64,000 nt of DNA from Bacteroidales bacterium (GTDB taxonomy: Bacteria > Bacteroidota > Bacteroidia > Bacteroidales > UBA932), in the NCBI GenBank assembly GCA_017445755.1, contig JAFSSE010000041.1, positions 62,001-126,000 on the forward strand, read 5' to 3'. Of the stretch, positions 53,776 through 62,412 are shown piece by piece. The position numbers and the translations under genes were made by a program. Under the pieces are notes generated by a model that saw nothing but the letters and a program-made list of their open reading frames with translations, did no database searches and was not told the origin of the DNA. Each line of letters begins with the position of its first letter. The first letter of the stretch is position 1.

Positions 53776-55128
53776 CTACAGGACAGCTCCGAGGGCACGA
53801 AGCTGGGAGACAAGTTCGCCCGTATCGACGGCACGGACATCATCTTCTGCTGCAGCAGCGAGGGCGGCGGCGACACCGGCGGCCTGGCCGGTCCCCATGC
53901 AGCTCGCCTGGACCCGGAGGGAAGCGAAGGCGGTCCGGTCCGCAGAGATACAACGTCCGGCGGCGAGAAGATTCTCAAAATCAGGAGAATACAGCGCCCG
54001 GTACGGAACGTATGCCGGTTCCTTCAGGAAGGTGCACCCTTGCGATGCGCCTTTTCCTGCATGGATATCGATAGGGTGGGCGCCGCGGGAGACGGAGTCG
54101 TCGTAGCGGAAGGCGCCCAGGTACTCTTCCCCCGTAATCGTATGGGCCCCGAGAATCCGGCGGGTCTCCCGGACACCGGCCTGCGGAGCCACGGCGGAGA
54201 CATAGGACGAGCGGAACTCCGGGAAGTTCTCCCGAAGGATTCCTGCCATCTTGAACACATCCTCCCGTAGGCGGCATTCGGCCTCCGTGAAATCGCGGTT
54301 GTCGCAGGCGTCCGCTGCTGTCCGGGTCATATTTACGGCGACGCTTCCATCGTGGAGTACGGTGCAGAACCACGGGCCTCCAAAGTCCGGAATACCCTTT
54401 TCCTCGGCAATTTCGAGCAGCTTTTCCCGAACCGGCAGGCAGTGGCAATTGACCCCCTGGCGGTTATGGTGCATGAATTTTTGGATCATGGGCGAATCGG
54501 TATCCACCCCCGAAAGCACGAAATAAGTCGACAGGGGCTGAAGCGGCCCTTCCGACGGCTGCATCGGGACCCCGGCTTCATAAGCGAGGTCAGCATCCCC
54601 GGTAGCGTCGATAAAAACCTTTGCCTCAAGTGCTTCCGTCCCATTCTTGTTCTCGAAGAGGACATGGCTGAGCCGCCCGCCCTCTTTCCGGCAGCCGCAG
54701 AGGTATGAGTTCATGTAAAGATCTACCCCCGCCTCCAGGACCATTCTCTGAACGCAGAGCTTATACAGCTCCGGATCGAAGGCGACGTTCCCGAGCGGCT
54801 TCTCTATGAGCCCCCCGCCCATCTCTACAAGGCGGCCGACGAATTCCCATGGAATCCCGCCGATAACCTGCTCCCCGTTGTAGGTAAAAACGCTCAGCGG
54901 CGTTACTAGCCCCGCCGTTGCCATTCCTCCGAGATATCCATAGCGCTCCACAAGCGCCACCCTTCCCTTCCCGGGACCCTTTTCCCTGGCGAGTTCCCTT
55001 GCGGCGGCGATGGCGGCGATAAAACCGGCCGGCCCGCCTCCGCAGACAACGACATCATAGTTCCCGACAACCGGAACCTCTTTTTCGATATGAAGCGTTT
55101 TGTTCATAATCTCTTGATTTAGAATCAT
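53776..55128 (-). CDS. FAD-dependent oxidoreductase (PF12831 type)
   Basis: 450 residues (443 if started at the ATG at 55107). Dinucleotide-binding motif VVVCGGGPAGFIAAIAAAR near residue 27, GYLGGMATAGLV, IDATGDADLAYEAGVPM, RETRRILGAHTITGEEY and the C-terminal NLLAAGRCISADRTAFASLRVQASCMGTGQAAGVAAALA, the standard FAD_oxidored pattern. No signal peptide seen, so cytoplasmic. The start at 55128 overlaps the upstream stop by one base (TAATG). Probably oxidises a sugar or sugar acid released by the locus; substrate unknown. Confidence 0.85.
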   Translation of the reverse strand: MILNQEIMNKTLHIEKEVPVVGNYDVVVCGGGPAGFIAAIAAARELAREKGPGKGRVALVERYGYLGGMATAGLVTPLSVFTYNGEQVIGGIPWEFVGRLVEMGGGLIEKPLGNVAFDPELYKLCVQRMVLEAGVDLYMNSYLCGCRKEGGRLSHVLFENKNGTEALEAKVFIDATGDADLAYEAGVPMQPSEGPLQPLSTYFVLSGVDTDSPMIQKFMHHNRQGVNCHCLPVREKLLEIAEEKGIPDFGGPWFCTVLHDGSVAVNMTRTAADACDNRDFTEAECRLREDVFKMAGILRENFPEFRSSYVSAVAPQAGVRETRRILGAHTITGEEYLGAFRYDDSVSRGAHPIDIHAGKGASQGCTFLKEPAYVPYRALYSPDFENLLAAGRCISADRTAFASLRVQASCMGTGQAAGVAAALAAAAEDDVRAVDTGELVSQLRALGAVL

Positions 55129-56786
55129 TACTGTAAAGAATAGCGTACGCCCTTAGTCCCCTTCGGGAGGGATTCTTCGGTATAGGCGCCATCGGCGATG
55201 TTCGCGTAAATGCGGGTCATCTCCCCGGCTTCGGCGGAGAGCGCCTCAAGCCAGTCCCTGACCTCGCTCCAGCGGTAGTAGGGGCCGTTTTTCGGCTCCG
55301 GCGGAGCTGTATAATAGCTGATTTCGCCGTCCTTGACCTCCTTCGGGCAGCGGCCGAGGGTGACCTCCCGCTCGTTGAGGAGGAACTTGACAAGGACCTC
55401 TTTCCCGGCTTTCCGGAAGAGGCGTTTCTTCTCCCGGAAAAACACGAGCTGGATATTCCCCGCCATCGGAGCGATCCGCCAGTCCCTCCACTGTTCCGCA
55501 ACTGCGTCCGGATCCGTCTCGTACGGGGCATAGATCCCAAGGAGCGTCACGAGGGCAATCAGGTACATGTCATGGCCATACCGCAGGTCCGCCGCGACTG
55601 GCTGATTCCCGCCGGGGCGGTCGAGGATATAGCCATCAGGGGACTTGGTCGAGGGGTTATGCCCCTGGGACTTGGTCGAGGAGATATAGCCCCCCAGGGG
55701 CTTGATCGAGGGGTTATGCCTCTGGGACTTGGTCGAGGAGATATAGCCCCCCAGGGGCTTGATCGAGGGGTTATGCCCCTGGGGAGCTATATCCTCGACC
55801 TTTGTTCTGACGGGCTCTCCCGCTCCGACCGCTCTCTCCGCGCAGCGGCGGATGTCGTCCACGAGCATCCAGGCGCTGGGAACGGAGGTGTAGAGGTTGT
55901 ACTGGGAGGCGGAGCCGGAAGCGTACATGAGGTAGTTCGTCGCCTCCCAGAGGACATAGCGGTCCTCGGTGGTAAAGAGGTCCCCGAAGTCGAAATCGTA
56001 GCCGAGGTTAAGCGTATTGGTATCCATCATGTAGAGCCGCCAGATGGCATAATCCAGTCCTGGAATGGCGTCTGCATAGGTTTTGTCCGTAAAGAGACGC
56101 TCCTTGATACCGTCCCAGTCGAGCTTCCGCGCAATCATCTCCTCGCACTGAGGATAAATCTTCTCGCGCCCGAGGACCGGGAACTCGTTCATCAGTTCCC
56201 GATGGGCATTCGACGCCTCCCGGAGTACATGGATCTTCGGATTCAGCTCCTTGAGGCGTTCCGTCCCGGCCGCCATCGAAAGGATGACCCGGGGCACACC
56301 CGTCGCCCTCGCGAAGACGTTTACCTTCTTCCCTTTGAAAATCGCCGGGTAGTGCCGCCACATCCGCTCCACGATACCCCTGTGCTCCTCCGTCGCGACG
56401 GGGGAGTAGTCTCCATAGCGCCCGCGGGCCTCGTCCCACATCCATCTGACCCTTTCGAGGACGCTTTCCCCGAGCGGGGTCAGCTTCCCGTCCTTCGCCG
56501 CCCTGTTAAGGGCATTGAAGGGGTCGGAATAGTAGTCCTCCCGGTGGAGATAGCGCGATCCGTGACGGGAATACATGCTGATATAGAAGGGTTTGAACCC
56601 TTTCGGGATTGGGGTCAGCGCCTCGGTCGGGGCTTCATAGACCCGGCAGATGCCGCCGAAGTTCCGGGGGTTCGACGTGAAGTCCTCGTAGGCGCTTCCG
56701 CCCTGGGCGTAAAGCGAAAGGGCGGTAAGGACGCCGGCGATAAGCGGCAGCGCCCGGAGGAGAAGAGGATGGACAGTTTTTTTCAT
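55128..56786 (-). CDS. Histidine acid phosphatase with repetitive in-frame insertion
   Basis: 552 residues with a signal peptide. Catalytic motif YSRHGSRY (R74, H75, R78) and the HD pair in RYGHDMYL (about 400). Homologous to the phosphatase at 42.7 kb, but between GEPV and AADLRYGHD it has about 60 extra residues (about 329-390), made of a 19-residue unit repeated (GHNPS.KPLGGYISSTKSQ). At DNA level this is a 57-bp tandem repeat bounded by inverted repeats (separate entry). The homologue has no counterpart there. The insertion keeps the frame and lies just before the HD motif. Removes phosphate from a substrate in the periplasm. Confidence 0.87.
   Translation of the reverse strand: MKKTVHPLLLRALPLIAGVLTALSLYAQGGSAYEDFTSNPRNFGGICRVYEAPTEALTPIPKGFKPFYISMYSRHGSRYLHREDYYSDPFNALNRAAKDGKLTPLGESVLERVRWMWDEARGRYGDYSPVATEEHRGIVERMWRHYPAIFKGKKVNVFARATGVPRVILSMAAGTERLKELNPKIHVLREASNAHRELMNEFPVLGREKIYPQCEEMIARKLDWDGIKERLFTDKTYADAIPGLDYAIWRLYMMDTNTLNLGYDFDFGDLFTTEDRYVLWEATNYLMYASGSASQYNLYTSVPSAWMLVDDIRRCAERAVGAGEPVRTKVEDIAPQGHNPSIKPLGGYISSTKSQRHNPSIKPLGGYISSTKSQGHNPSTKSPDGYILDRPGGNQPVAADLRYGHDMYLIALVTLLGIYAPYETDPDAVAEQWRDWRIAPMAGNIQLVFFREKKRLFRKAGKEVLVKFLLNEREVTLGRCPKEVKDGEISYYTAPPEPKNGPYYRWSEVRDWLEALSAEAGEMTRIYANIADGAYTEESLPKGTKGVRYSLQ
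55619..55800. repeat. 57-bp tandem repeats bounded by 15-bp inverted repeats, inside the phosphatase gene
   Basis: End arms GGTCGAGGATATAGC (55619-55633) and GCTATATCCTCGACC (55786-55800) are perfectly complementary. Between them TCGAGGGGTTAT recurs at 55649, 55706 and 55763, a period of exactly 57 bp (19 codons). Each unit also holds an internal stem GCCCCTGG/CCAGGGGC (55661-55668 with 55694-55701). Not a CRISPR: there are no variable spacers and the region is translated. Confidence 0.85.
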
Positions 56787-56788
56787 TT

Positions 56789-58285
56789 TTATTCTCCGAG
56801 ATAGGCCTTGTCGGCGACAAGGGCGGCGCGAAGGTCGCCGAAATCGAGATTCTGAGGAGTTGTCCCTCTAAGGAGAGAGAGCGCCGCGGCGGTACCTGCC
56901 GCCTGGCCGAGGGCCATTGCCGGAGGCATGACCCGGATAGCGCCCGCGGCGGCGGAATCAGCTGATACACAGCGTCCTGCAAGGAGCAAGTTCCCTACGC
57001 CCTTCGGCAGGAGCACTCGGTAGGGGATGCCGTACATGTCCTTCTTGATAGGCATGTAAAGTCCTCCGGCGGGGCCGCCCATGGCGCCATGGACGTCAAT
57101 TGAGTTCGCCGACAGGAGGATGGTGTCCTCCGGGATGAGCCCGTCGATAAGATCCTGGACCGGAAGGACGAAGTCCCCATGGACATGGCGGGATTCCCGT
57201 ATGCCCATCACCGAGCCCGTCCCCATCAGGGTCGCTTTCTCGCAGCCGGGGACGTATTTACGGAAGAAGTGCATGAGTTCCTGGACCTGGCGGCGGCCCT
57301 CCTCCTCGGCGGCGGAAAGGTTCTCCGCATCGGTCGGATCGACCCCATGGATGCGGGTGCAGTTGACGACCCACTGGTCCTCTTCGACGCTGCGCCAGAT
57401 ATTTACAGACTTACGCGCGAGGTCCCACTCTCCGGCGGCTTCGGCCTCGGCTACCCGCCAGTGGAGGCAGCGGTAGCTGACCCCGTTGACCCGGCGGAAC
57501 TCCGGAAGATGGGGAACCACCTCGGCGATAAGCCGGGGAGTGTCGATGTTGTTCATCCGGAAGAAGAGCGAGGCGGGCTGGACGCGGTTGTTCTCCGGAT
57601 CCCCGAAGACGCAGGGGGCCCCGGCGCGGAAGGCGACGGTCCCGTCCCCGGTCGCGTCGATGACCATGTCCGCGGCGGCCGCTTCGAGTCCGGAAGGCGT
57701 AAGGAACACCGCTCCGGCGATGTTGCTGCCCTTCATTATGGGTTTCAGGAACATCGAGTTATAGAGGACCTTGACCCCGGCTTCCTTGCAGAGGTGGTCA
57801 TAGACGACTTTTAAGAGCTCCGGGTCGAAGGGGGTGACATGGTCGTGTCCCTCGCTGATCCAGGCGGTGTACTCGGTTCCCTGGCGGATTTTGGAGGGAT
57901 GGATTGCGCCTCCGACTGCGATGAGCCGGTCCACGATTTCCTCGAAAAGACCCCTGATTATCATCCGCTCTCCTTTGGCGTCATAGCAGGTCATGAAGGG
58001 GCCGACAAGCCCCTTTGTGCCCATTCCTCCGAGGCAGTTCCCGGAATCTACGAGCATGGTCTTAATGCCCCGCCTTGCAGCGGAAACGGCCGCGCAGACC
58101 CCTGCAGGACCTCCGCCGACAACGAGAAGCTGGCACTTGTAGGACTCCTTGACATCGACCTTCGCCCCTCTGAGCATAGGGTCCGCCTCGGAGCATCCCT
58201 GCAGCATCGGGGCCGCTGCCCCTGCCGCCGCCAGCATTCCGGCGCTGGCTATGAAATTCCTTCTGTCCATATTATTCTTCTTCAA
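56789..58285 (-). CDS. Tat-exported FAD-dependent oxidoreductase lipoprotein
   Basis: 498 residues. Twin-arginine signal DRRNFIASAGMLAAAG followed by a lipobox LQGC (C31), so a folded, cofactor-loaded enzyme exported and anchored. FAD motif LLVVGGGPAGVCAAVSAARRG (57-62 core), GNCLGGMGTKGLVGPF, VIDATGDGTVAFRAGAPCVFGDP, GIRESRHVHGDFVLPVQDL and NLLLAGRCVSADSAAAGAIRVMPPAMALGQAAGTAAAL. Same superfamily as the enzyme at 53.8-55.1 kb but exported. Two FAD oxidoreductases, one inside and one outside, frame the phosphatase. Next gene 3 bp away. Confidence 0.87.
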   Translation of the reverse strand: MKKNNMDRRNFIASAGMLAAAGAAAPMLQGCSEADPMLRGAKVDVKESYKCQLLVVGGGPAGVCAAVSAARRGIKTMLVDSGNCLGGMGTKGLVGPFMTCYDAKGERMIIRGLFEEIVDRLIAVGGAIHPSKIRQGTEYTAWISEGHDHVTPFDPELLKVVYDHLCKEAGVKVLYNSMFLKPIMKGSNIAGAVFLTPSGLEAAAADMVIDATGDGTVAFRAGAPCVFGDPENNRVQPASLFFRMNNIDTPRLIAEVVPHLPEFRRVNGVSYRCLHWRVAEAEAAGEWDLARKSVNIWRSVEEDQWVVNCTRIHGVDPTDAENLSAAEEEGRRQVQELMHFFRKYVPGCEKATLMGTGSVMGIRESRHVHGDFVLPVQDLIDGLIPEDTILLSANSIDVHGAMGGPAGGLYMPIKKDMYGIPYRVLLPKGVGNLLLAGRCVSADSAAAGAIRVMPPAMALGQAAGTAAALSLLRGTTPQNLDFGDLRAALVADKAYLGE

Positions 58286-58294
58286 TTCCTTATT

Positions 58295-59212
58295 CTACGG
58301 TATAGATATTTTATAAATATTCGGTTTTATGCCGCTCTTTGAGGGCGTGTTGGTGCCAAGGTAGAGCCATCCGTCCCGGATAACTATGTCTTCCGGCTCC
58401 TGAAGGACCGTTTCCTTGAGGTTGTAGCGGACGCTGATTTTGCCCGTGTCGGTATTGTAGGCGCGGATACCGGCGGGGCGGTCTTTCGAGCGGTTTCCGA
58501 CCCCGAAGGCATACCAGATTACCCCGTCATGGCAGCAGCCCGCCTGGGTGAAGCCGATGTCGAAAGGGAAGAGCTTCTGGTCGAGAATATCCTTGACCCC
58601 AAGGTGGACCACCTCTCCTTCCGAAAGCTTCGGGATGCGGAATTTCGTCGCTACATAGAGGTTGTCGCTGAATACTTTTGTAATCTGCGGAGTCGTCCTT
58701 TTTATGGCCGAGAAGACCCAGAGGAAACCCCTCTCTCGGTCAATGAGCCAGGACGGCGCCCCGAAAATCGCCGTGTATCCGGCTTCCTCCCAGCCGTCGC
58801 AGCGGTCGAGGATAATTCTCTGGGCAATCTCGCTCTGCCACTTGCTGCCCTTCTTTGTGACACTTTCCACAAAGCAGGTCCATTCTATGTCGCTCCCGAC
58901 CTTCCCGTTGGAGATATAGAGGAGGGGGAAAGAGGCGCCCTTCTTTTTCTCCACGCCGAATTCTGCGTTGTTGGCATGGTTGTCCTTCCCGGCGGAAGCG
59001 AGCATGAACTCCCCGATGGGATTAGGGTCGGCCTTCTTGAAATTGTAAATATTTACACGGCCCCCGTCTTCGCAGGAGAAGATGTATTTTCCATAAATCT
59101 CCAATCCCTGCTGGGCCCTTCCCCGGCCTTCCTTCGTCATGAAGACCGAAATCTCCTGGGCCGTGGCGGGTACCGCGGCAGCGAGGAGGAAAAGAATAAG
59201 GATCTTTTTCAT
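58295..59212 (-). CDS. Secreted protein of unknown function, possibly beta-propeller
   Basis: 305 residues with a signal peptide (MKKILILFLLAAAVPATAQ). Repeated strand pattern (YGKYIFSCEDGGRVNIYNF, LYISNGKVGSDIEWTCF, GFLWVFSAIKRTT, GIRAYNTDTGKISVRYNLK, DIVIRDGWLYLGTNT) suggests a beta-propeller. No catalytic motif. I do not recognise a family. It sits in the operon between the phosphoesterase (3 bp) and the Tat oxidoreductase (9 bp), so a role in the same pathway is likely. Confidence 0.65.
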   Translation of the reverse strand: MKKILILFLLAAAVPATAQEISVFMTKEGRGRAQQGLEIYGKYIFSCEDGGRVNIYNFKKADPNPIGEFMLASAGKDNHANNAEFGVEKKKGASFPLLYISNGKVGSDIEWTCFVESVTKKGSKWQSEIAQRIILDRCDGWEEAGYTAIFGAPSWLIDRERGFLWVFSAIKRTTPQITKVFSDNLYVATKFRIPKLSEGEVVHLGVKDILDQKLFPFDIGFTQAGCCHDGVIWYAFGVGNRSKDRPAGIRAYNTDTGKISVRYNLKETVLQEPEDIVIRDGWLYLGTNTPSKSGIKPNIYKISIP

Positions 59213-59215
59213 GTA

Positions 59216-61027
59216 TCAGAATTCAGAATAGTCGGTGGTAAGGGTGCTGCGGCGGAAAACGTGCTTTATGCCGCTGCCCGGAATTGTGTGGGTTACAACT
59301 ACTTCCCAGTCCTTTTCGGAGGCGGGAATGCCCGAGGCGGGCTTGTAGTACCAGTAGTGGCTGTGGGTGCGGTCGGTCCACGAAGCGGAATTCTTTCCGA
59401 GCTCGTTGAAGGCATATGAGGCAAGGGCCATGTTCGAGGTCGTCCCGTCCTCGGCGCGCACGAAGTCCCCGACCTTTACACCGCCCTGGTACATCTCCAC
59501 GGTCCACCACTGGGGGTCATCGTCCCAGACTTCGGCGACGAAGCAGCCCTCGAAGGCGCTGTTCCCATAGGCCGGGATGGAAGATGTTCCACCGGCAGCG
59601 TCGGCGAACCATGAGTATTTGTACAGCTTGGAGCCGCTGTAAACCTGGTTTCCGTCGTAGACCCGGACCTGGTAATCCTTATCCCGACCGGTTCCCTTGT
59701 TAATCCAATCGACGACGTCGGCGTCCTTGATACTGTATATCGTATATCCGTTAGGACCCCCTGTGACGCTGCTGTGGCAGTTCCACCATCCGCCGCAGGC
59801 CGCCTGGTGGAGATGCTCCATCACCGGCCGTCCGCCCGCGCAGATGAAGTCATTGTGGATGTAGCAGGCGGGGTAGTGGACGTGGCCGACAAGGAGTTCC
59901 GCCGAGTGGAACTTTGTCATTTCGGTCAGGATTTCGCTGCGGTAGCAGTACCAGATGATATTCGCTCCGCCGACCCATGCGCCTTCGCGGAAGGGGACAT
60001 GGGTGCAGAAGATTATCATTTTCTTCTCCTTGTCCTTGACAAGAGCAAGATCCTGCTGGAGCCATGCCCACTGGTCCGGAATAAAGCCGCCGTTATAGTT
60101 CCAGGTCTTCTTGTCCGGGTAGGAGGCCGCAGTGGTCGAAGTCCCGTAGACATCGTCCATCACAACTATGTGGGCGTTACCGCGGTCGAAGGAGTAGTCG
60201 GTCGGGCCGAAGTGGTCGATGAAGAGCTGGGCCGCGTCGTAGTCGTTGTCTGTCGTCGCGGTGTGGTCGTGGTTCCCGATGCACTGGAAGAAGGGAAGGT
60301 ATCCGGAGCTGATTGCAACGTTCGACATAGCCGCCTGCATGGAGTCCCACATGTTCGAAGAGTCGAAAACGATGTCCCCGAGGGTAATTGCATAGACGTT
60401 TTTGTATTCCCCGGATGCGAGACCTTCATTGACGGTTTTCTGGATATCCGGAATCGTTCCGGGATAGGACCCATGCTGCTTGGTGAAGTACCCGACGCCC
60501 TTCGAAGTCTGGCACTGGGGGTCTCCTATTGCGATAAGGGTAAACTCCGTTTCGGGCTCCGGAAGGGGCTCCAGGGTGAAGTCGTTCCGGTTCCGGACGG
60601 TAGTGTCGATCTTCGCTGTCGAATAGAAGAGGGGAGAGTGGCGGTCGGGGTCGAGCGGAATCTTGTATGCGGCCGGGACGGTGATATAGACATTCCGCGT
60701 CCGTTTGTCAAGGCGCATCTGGTAAACCCCGTTTTCGTCCGTGGTTGTAAACTTGTATCCGTCGGTCACGGGGACGCCGGGGATTCCTTTCCCGGTGGCC
60801 TTGTCGAGAATTATTCCAACGCCGTTCATCCCTTCCGCAAGAGTTGTCCCGCCGATGACATTGGGGTTTTCCGGCTCTGGCTCTACTGCGGTAGTATCAG
60901 CCGGAGCAACGGATGTTGTGTCGCTGCCGCTGGAGGGTATGACAACCTTTCCGTTTCCCGCCGGATCCTTCTGGCAGGCAGCCACGGCCAGCAATAGCAG
61001 GGTGATGAAAGTCAGTTTGGTTCTCAT
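59216..61027 (-). CDS. Calcineurin-like metallophosphoesterase lipoprotein
   Basis: 603 residues. Lipobox AVAAC (C18). After a Thr/Pro/Glu-rich linker, a MetallophosN-type beta domain (~60-155, GIPGVPVTDGYKFTTTDENGVYQMRL), the catalytic core (~160-400) with IGDPQCQ, LGDIVFDSSN, GNHDH, CTHVPF and VGHVHYP, and a MetallophosC-type C-terminal domain. Metal ligands appear complete. Acts on a phosphodiester or phosphomonoester at the cell surface; substrate unknown. Confidence 0.88.
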   Translation of the reverse strand: MRTKLTFITLLLLAVAACQKDPAGNGKVVIPSSGSDTTSVAPADTTAVEPEPENPNVIGGTTLAEGMNGVGIILDKATGKGIPGVPVTDGYKFTTTDENGVYQMRLDKRTRNVYITVPAAYKIPLDPDRHSPLFYSTAKIDTTVRNRNDFTLEPLPEPETEFTLIAIGDPQCQTSKGVGYFTKQHGSYPGTIPDIQKTVNEGLASGEYKNVYAITLGDIVFDSSNMWDSMQAAMSNVAISSGYLPFFQCIGNHDHTATTDNDYDAAQLFIDHFGPTDYSFDRGNAHIVVMDDVYGTSTTAASYPDKKTWNYNGGFIPDQWAWLQQDLALVKDKEKKMIIFCTHVPFREGAWVGGANIIWYCYRSEILTEMTKFHSAELLVGHVHYPACYIHNDFICAGGRPVMEHLHQAACGGWWNCHSSVTGGPNGYTIYSIKDADVVDWINKGTGRDKDYQVRVYDGNQVYSGSKLYKYSWFADAAGGTSSIPAYGNSAFEGCFVAEVWDDDPQWWTVEMYQGGVKVGDFVRAEDGTTSNMALASYAFNELGKNSASWTDRTHSHYWYYKPASGIPASEKDWEVVVTHTIPGSGIKHVFRRSTLTTDYSEF

Positions 61028-61035
61028 GAAAAAAA

Positions 61036-62412
61036 CTATTTACTCTTATACTCCCTCGAGACTGATTTTACGGTCATCTTGCCGTCGGAGTCGGAGAGGG
61101 TGTAAACGCGGTAGGAGGCGCCGCCTTTGGCGACCCGGACGACAATGTGGCCGTCGGAGCCCTTTACCTGGGAGAAGTTTTTATACTGCTCCATCGCGGA
61201 ACAGGTATTGGTAATGTAGATATCCGTAGAGGGGAGGAGGGAGGATACGCCCTCATAGACCGGCTGCCGGGGATGGCCGTCGGTCCAGCTGCAGATAACC
61301 CAGCAGGTGGGCTTGAGGTAACTCATCGCCTCTGCCTTCTTTCCGGTTACGGAAGAGGTGAATCCGTAGCCGTTTGTGTTAGTGACCCCATGGTGGTCGG
61401 CCTTCATGACATCGACTATCCCCGCGGCCTTTGCGACAGGGGTTTCCATGTCCTTCCATGTCTTGCTGGACATCCCGTCATACTGGGCGTCTCCGCCTGC
61501 GAAGAAATCGAACTTCCCGTAGGAGAGCTTAAGGACGCAGGAGCAGTGGTTCTCCTCCGGGCAGTTGGAGCTGTTGGCGTAGTCCGCTTCCTTCGTGATG
61601 TCGATTTCAGAGCGCTCCGGGAAGGTTTTAACCGTTCCGTCAGCCCCGTCCCAGATTTCACCGTTTACCGCTATGTTCTGGACCTTGAAATCGGTGTAGG
61701 AGGAGGGCTTTCGCGTCAGATGAATCTGGTCGGAGGAACCCGGGCGGAACATCTCCGCCTTCAGTCCGCGGTTTGCGACGTGCCACTTTACCGCCGTGAC
61801 ATAATTTCGGACGTTGGCTGCATTGCCGGCCCCGGTCTGCATGTTGAAAGGGTAGTTGTAATCCGGGTAGCCCCGGTCCATGAAGAGCCCTACGGGATAA
61901 GTGTCGAGGATTTCCGCCGTGCTCTGAAGCACATAGGAAGAGGAAAGAGACGAAACGGGCATATTCTCGGTATCCCCGAAATGGTCGTTGTGGAAGTGGG
62001 AGATAAGGAGGTAGTCGATAGTTTTGTTCCCGGTCCACTCCATGCACTTTCCGATATAGTCCGCGATGTATTTTCCGGGCCGGAAGGAAGGGTCGGTCAT
62101 GGGGTCCCAGCGGGCGCGGATTCCGCTGTTGGTTGTGGAACCGACCTTCCCGGTCGAGACTATGTTCCCGGCGACGTCAATGAGCATCTGGGTCCCGTCC
62201 GGCAGGATCAGGAAGGTGCATTCTCCGGTTGTTGTGTTGATGAAATGGATATCCAGCTCACCTTCCGTCCAGGCGGCGAGGGGAGAGCCGATTCCTTCCC
62301 GGGTGCTTCCGCTTCCCGGGATGACTACAGGTCCGTTTCCGCTGTTGTCCTGGCAGCCCGAAAGGAGGAGGGTCAGGAGCAAAACAAGTAAGGTCATTCT
62401 TTTTATCTGCAT
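61036..62412 (-). CDS. Metallo-beta-lactamase-fold lipoprotein (ComEC-like)
   Basis: 458 residues (start at MTLLVLLL six codons on is possible). Lipobox LSGC (C20). MBL motif ISHFHNDHFGD (H139, H141, D143, H144), then FFAGGDAQYDG, KADHHGV and a C-terminal domain like those of ComEC-type hydrolases. Overlaps the paralogue upstream by 10 bp. Predicted surface or periplasmic hydrolase; ComEC-type members act on nucleic acids or phosphodiesters, but the substrate here is not known. Confidence 0.82.
   Translation of the reverse strand: MQIKRMTLLVLLLTLLLSGCQDNSGNGPVVIPGSGSTREGIGSPLAAWTEGELDIHFINTTTGECTFLILPDGTQMLIDVAGNIVSTGKVGSTTNSGIRARWDPMTDPSFRPGKYIADYIGKCMEWTGNKTIDYLLISHFHNDHFGDTENMPVSSLSSSYVLQSTAEILDTYPVGLFMDRGYPDYNYPFNMQTGAGNAANVRNYVTAVKWHVANRGLKAEMFRPGSSDQIHLTRKPSSYTDFKVQNIAVNGEIWDGADGTVKTFPERSEIDITKEADYANSSNCPEENHCSCVLKLSYGKFDFFAGGDAQYDGMSSKTWKDMETPVAKAAGIVDVMKADHHGVTNTNGYGFTSSVTGKKAEAMSYLKPTCWVICSWTDGHPRQPVYEGVSSLLPSTDIYITNTCSAMEQYKNFSQVKGSDGHIVVRVAKGGASYRVYTLSDSDGKMTVKSVSREYKSK

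Noticed and set aside
55649..55774. CRISPR-like repeat array
   Set aside because: The 57-bp units are contiguous without unique spacers, lie inside a coding frame, and there are no cas genes.
59774..60997. 407-codon plus-strand frame
   Set aside because: Antisense to the metallophosphoesterase with complete catalytic motifs; no signal, promoter or domain of its own.
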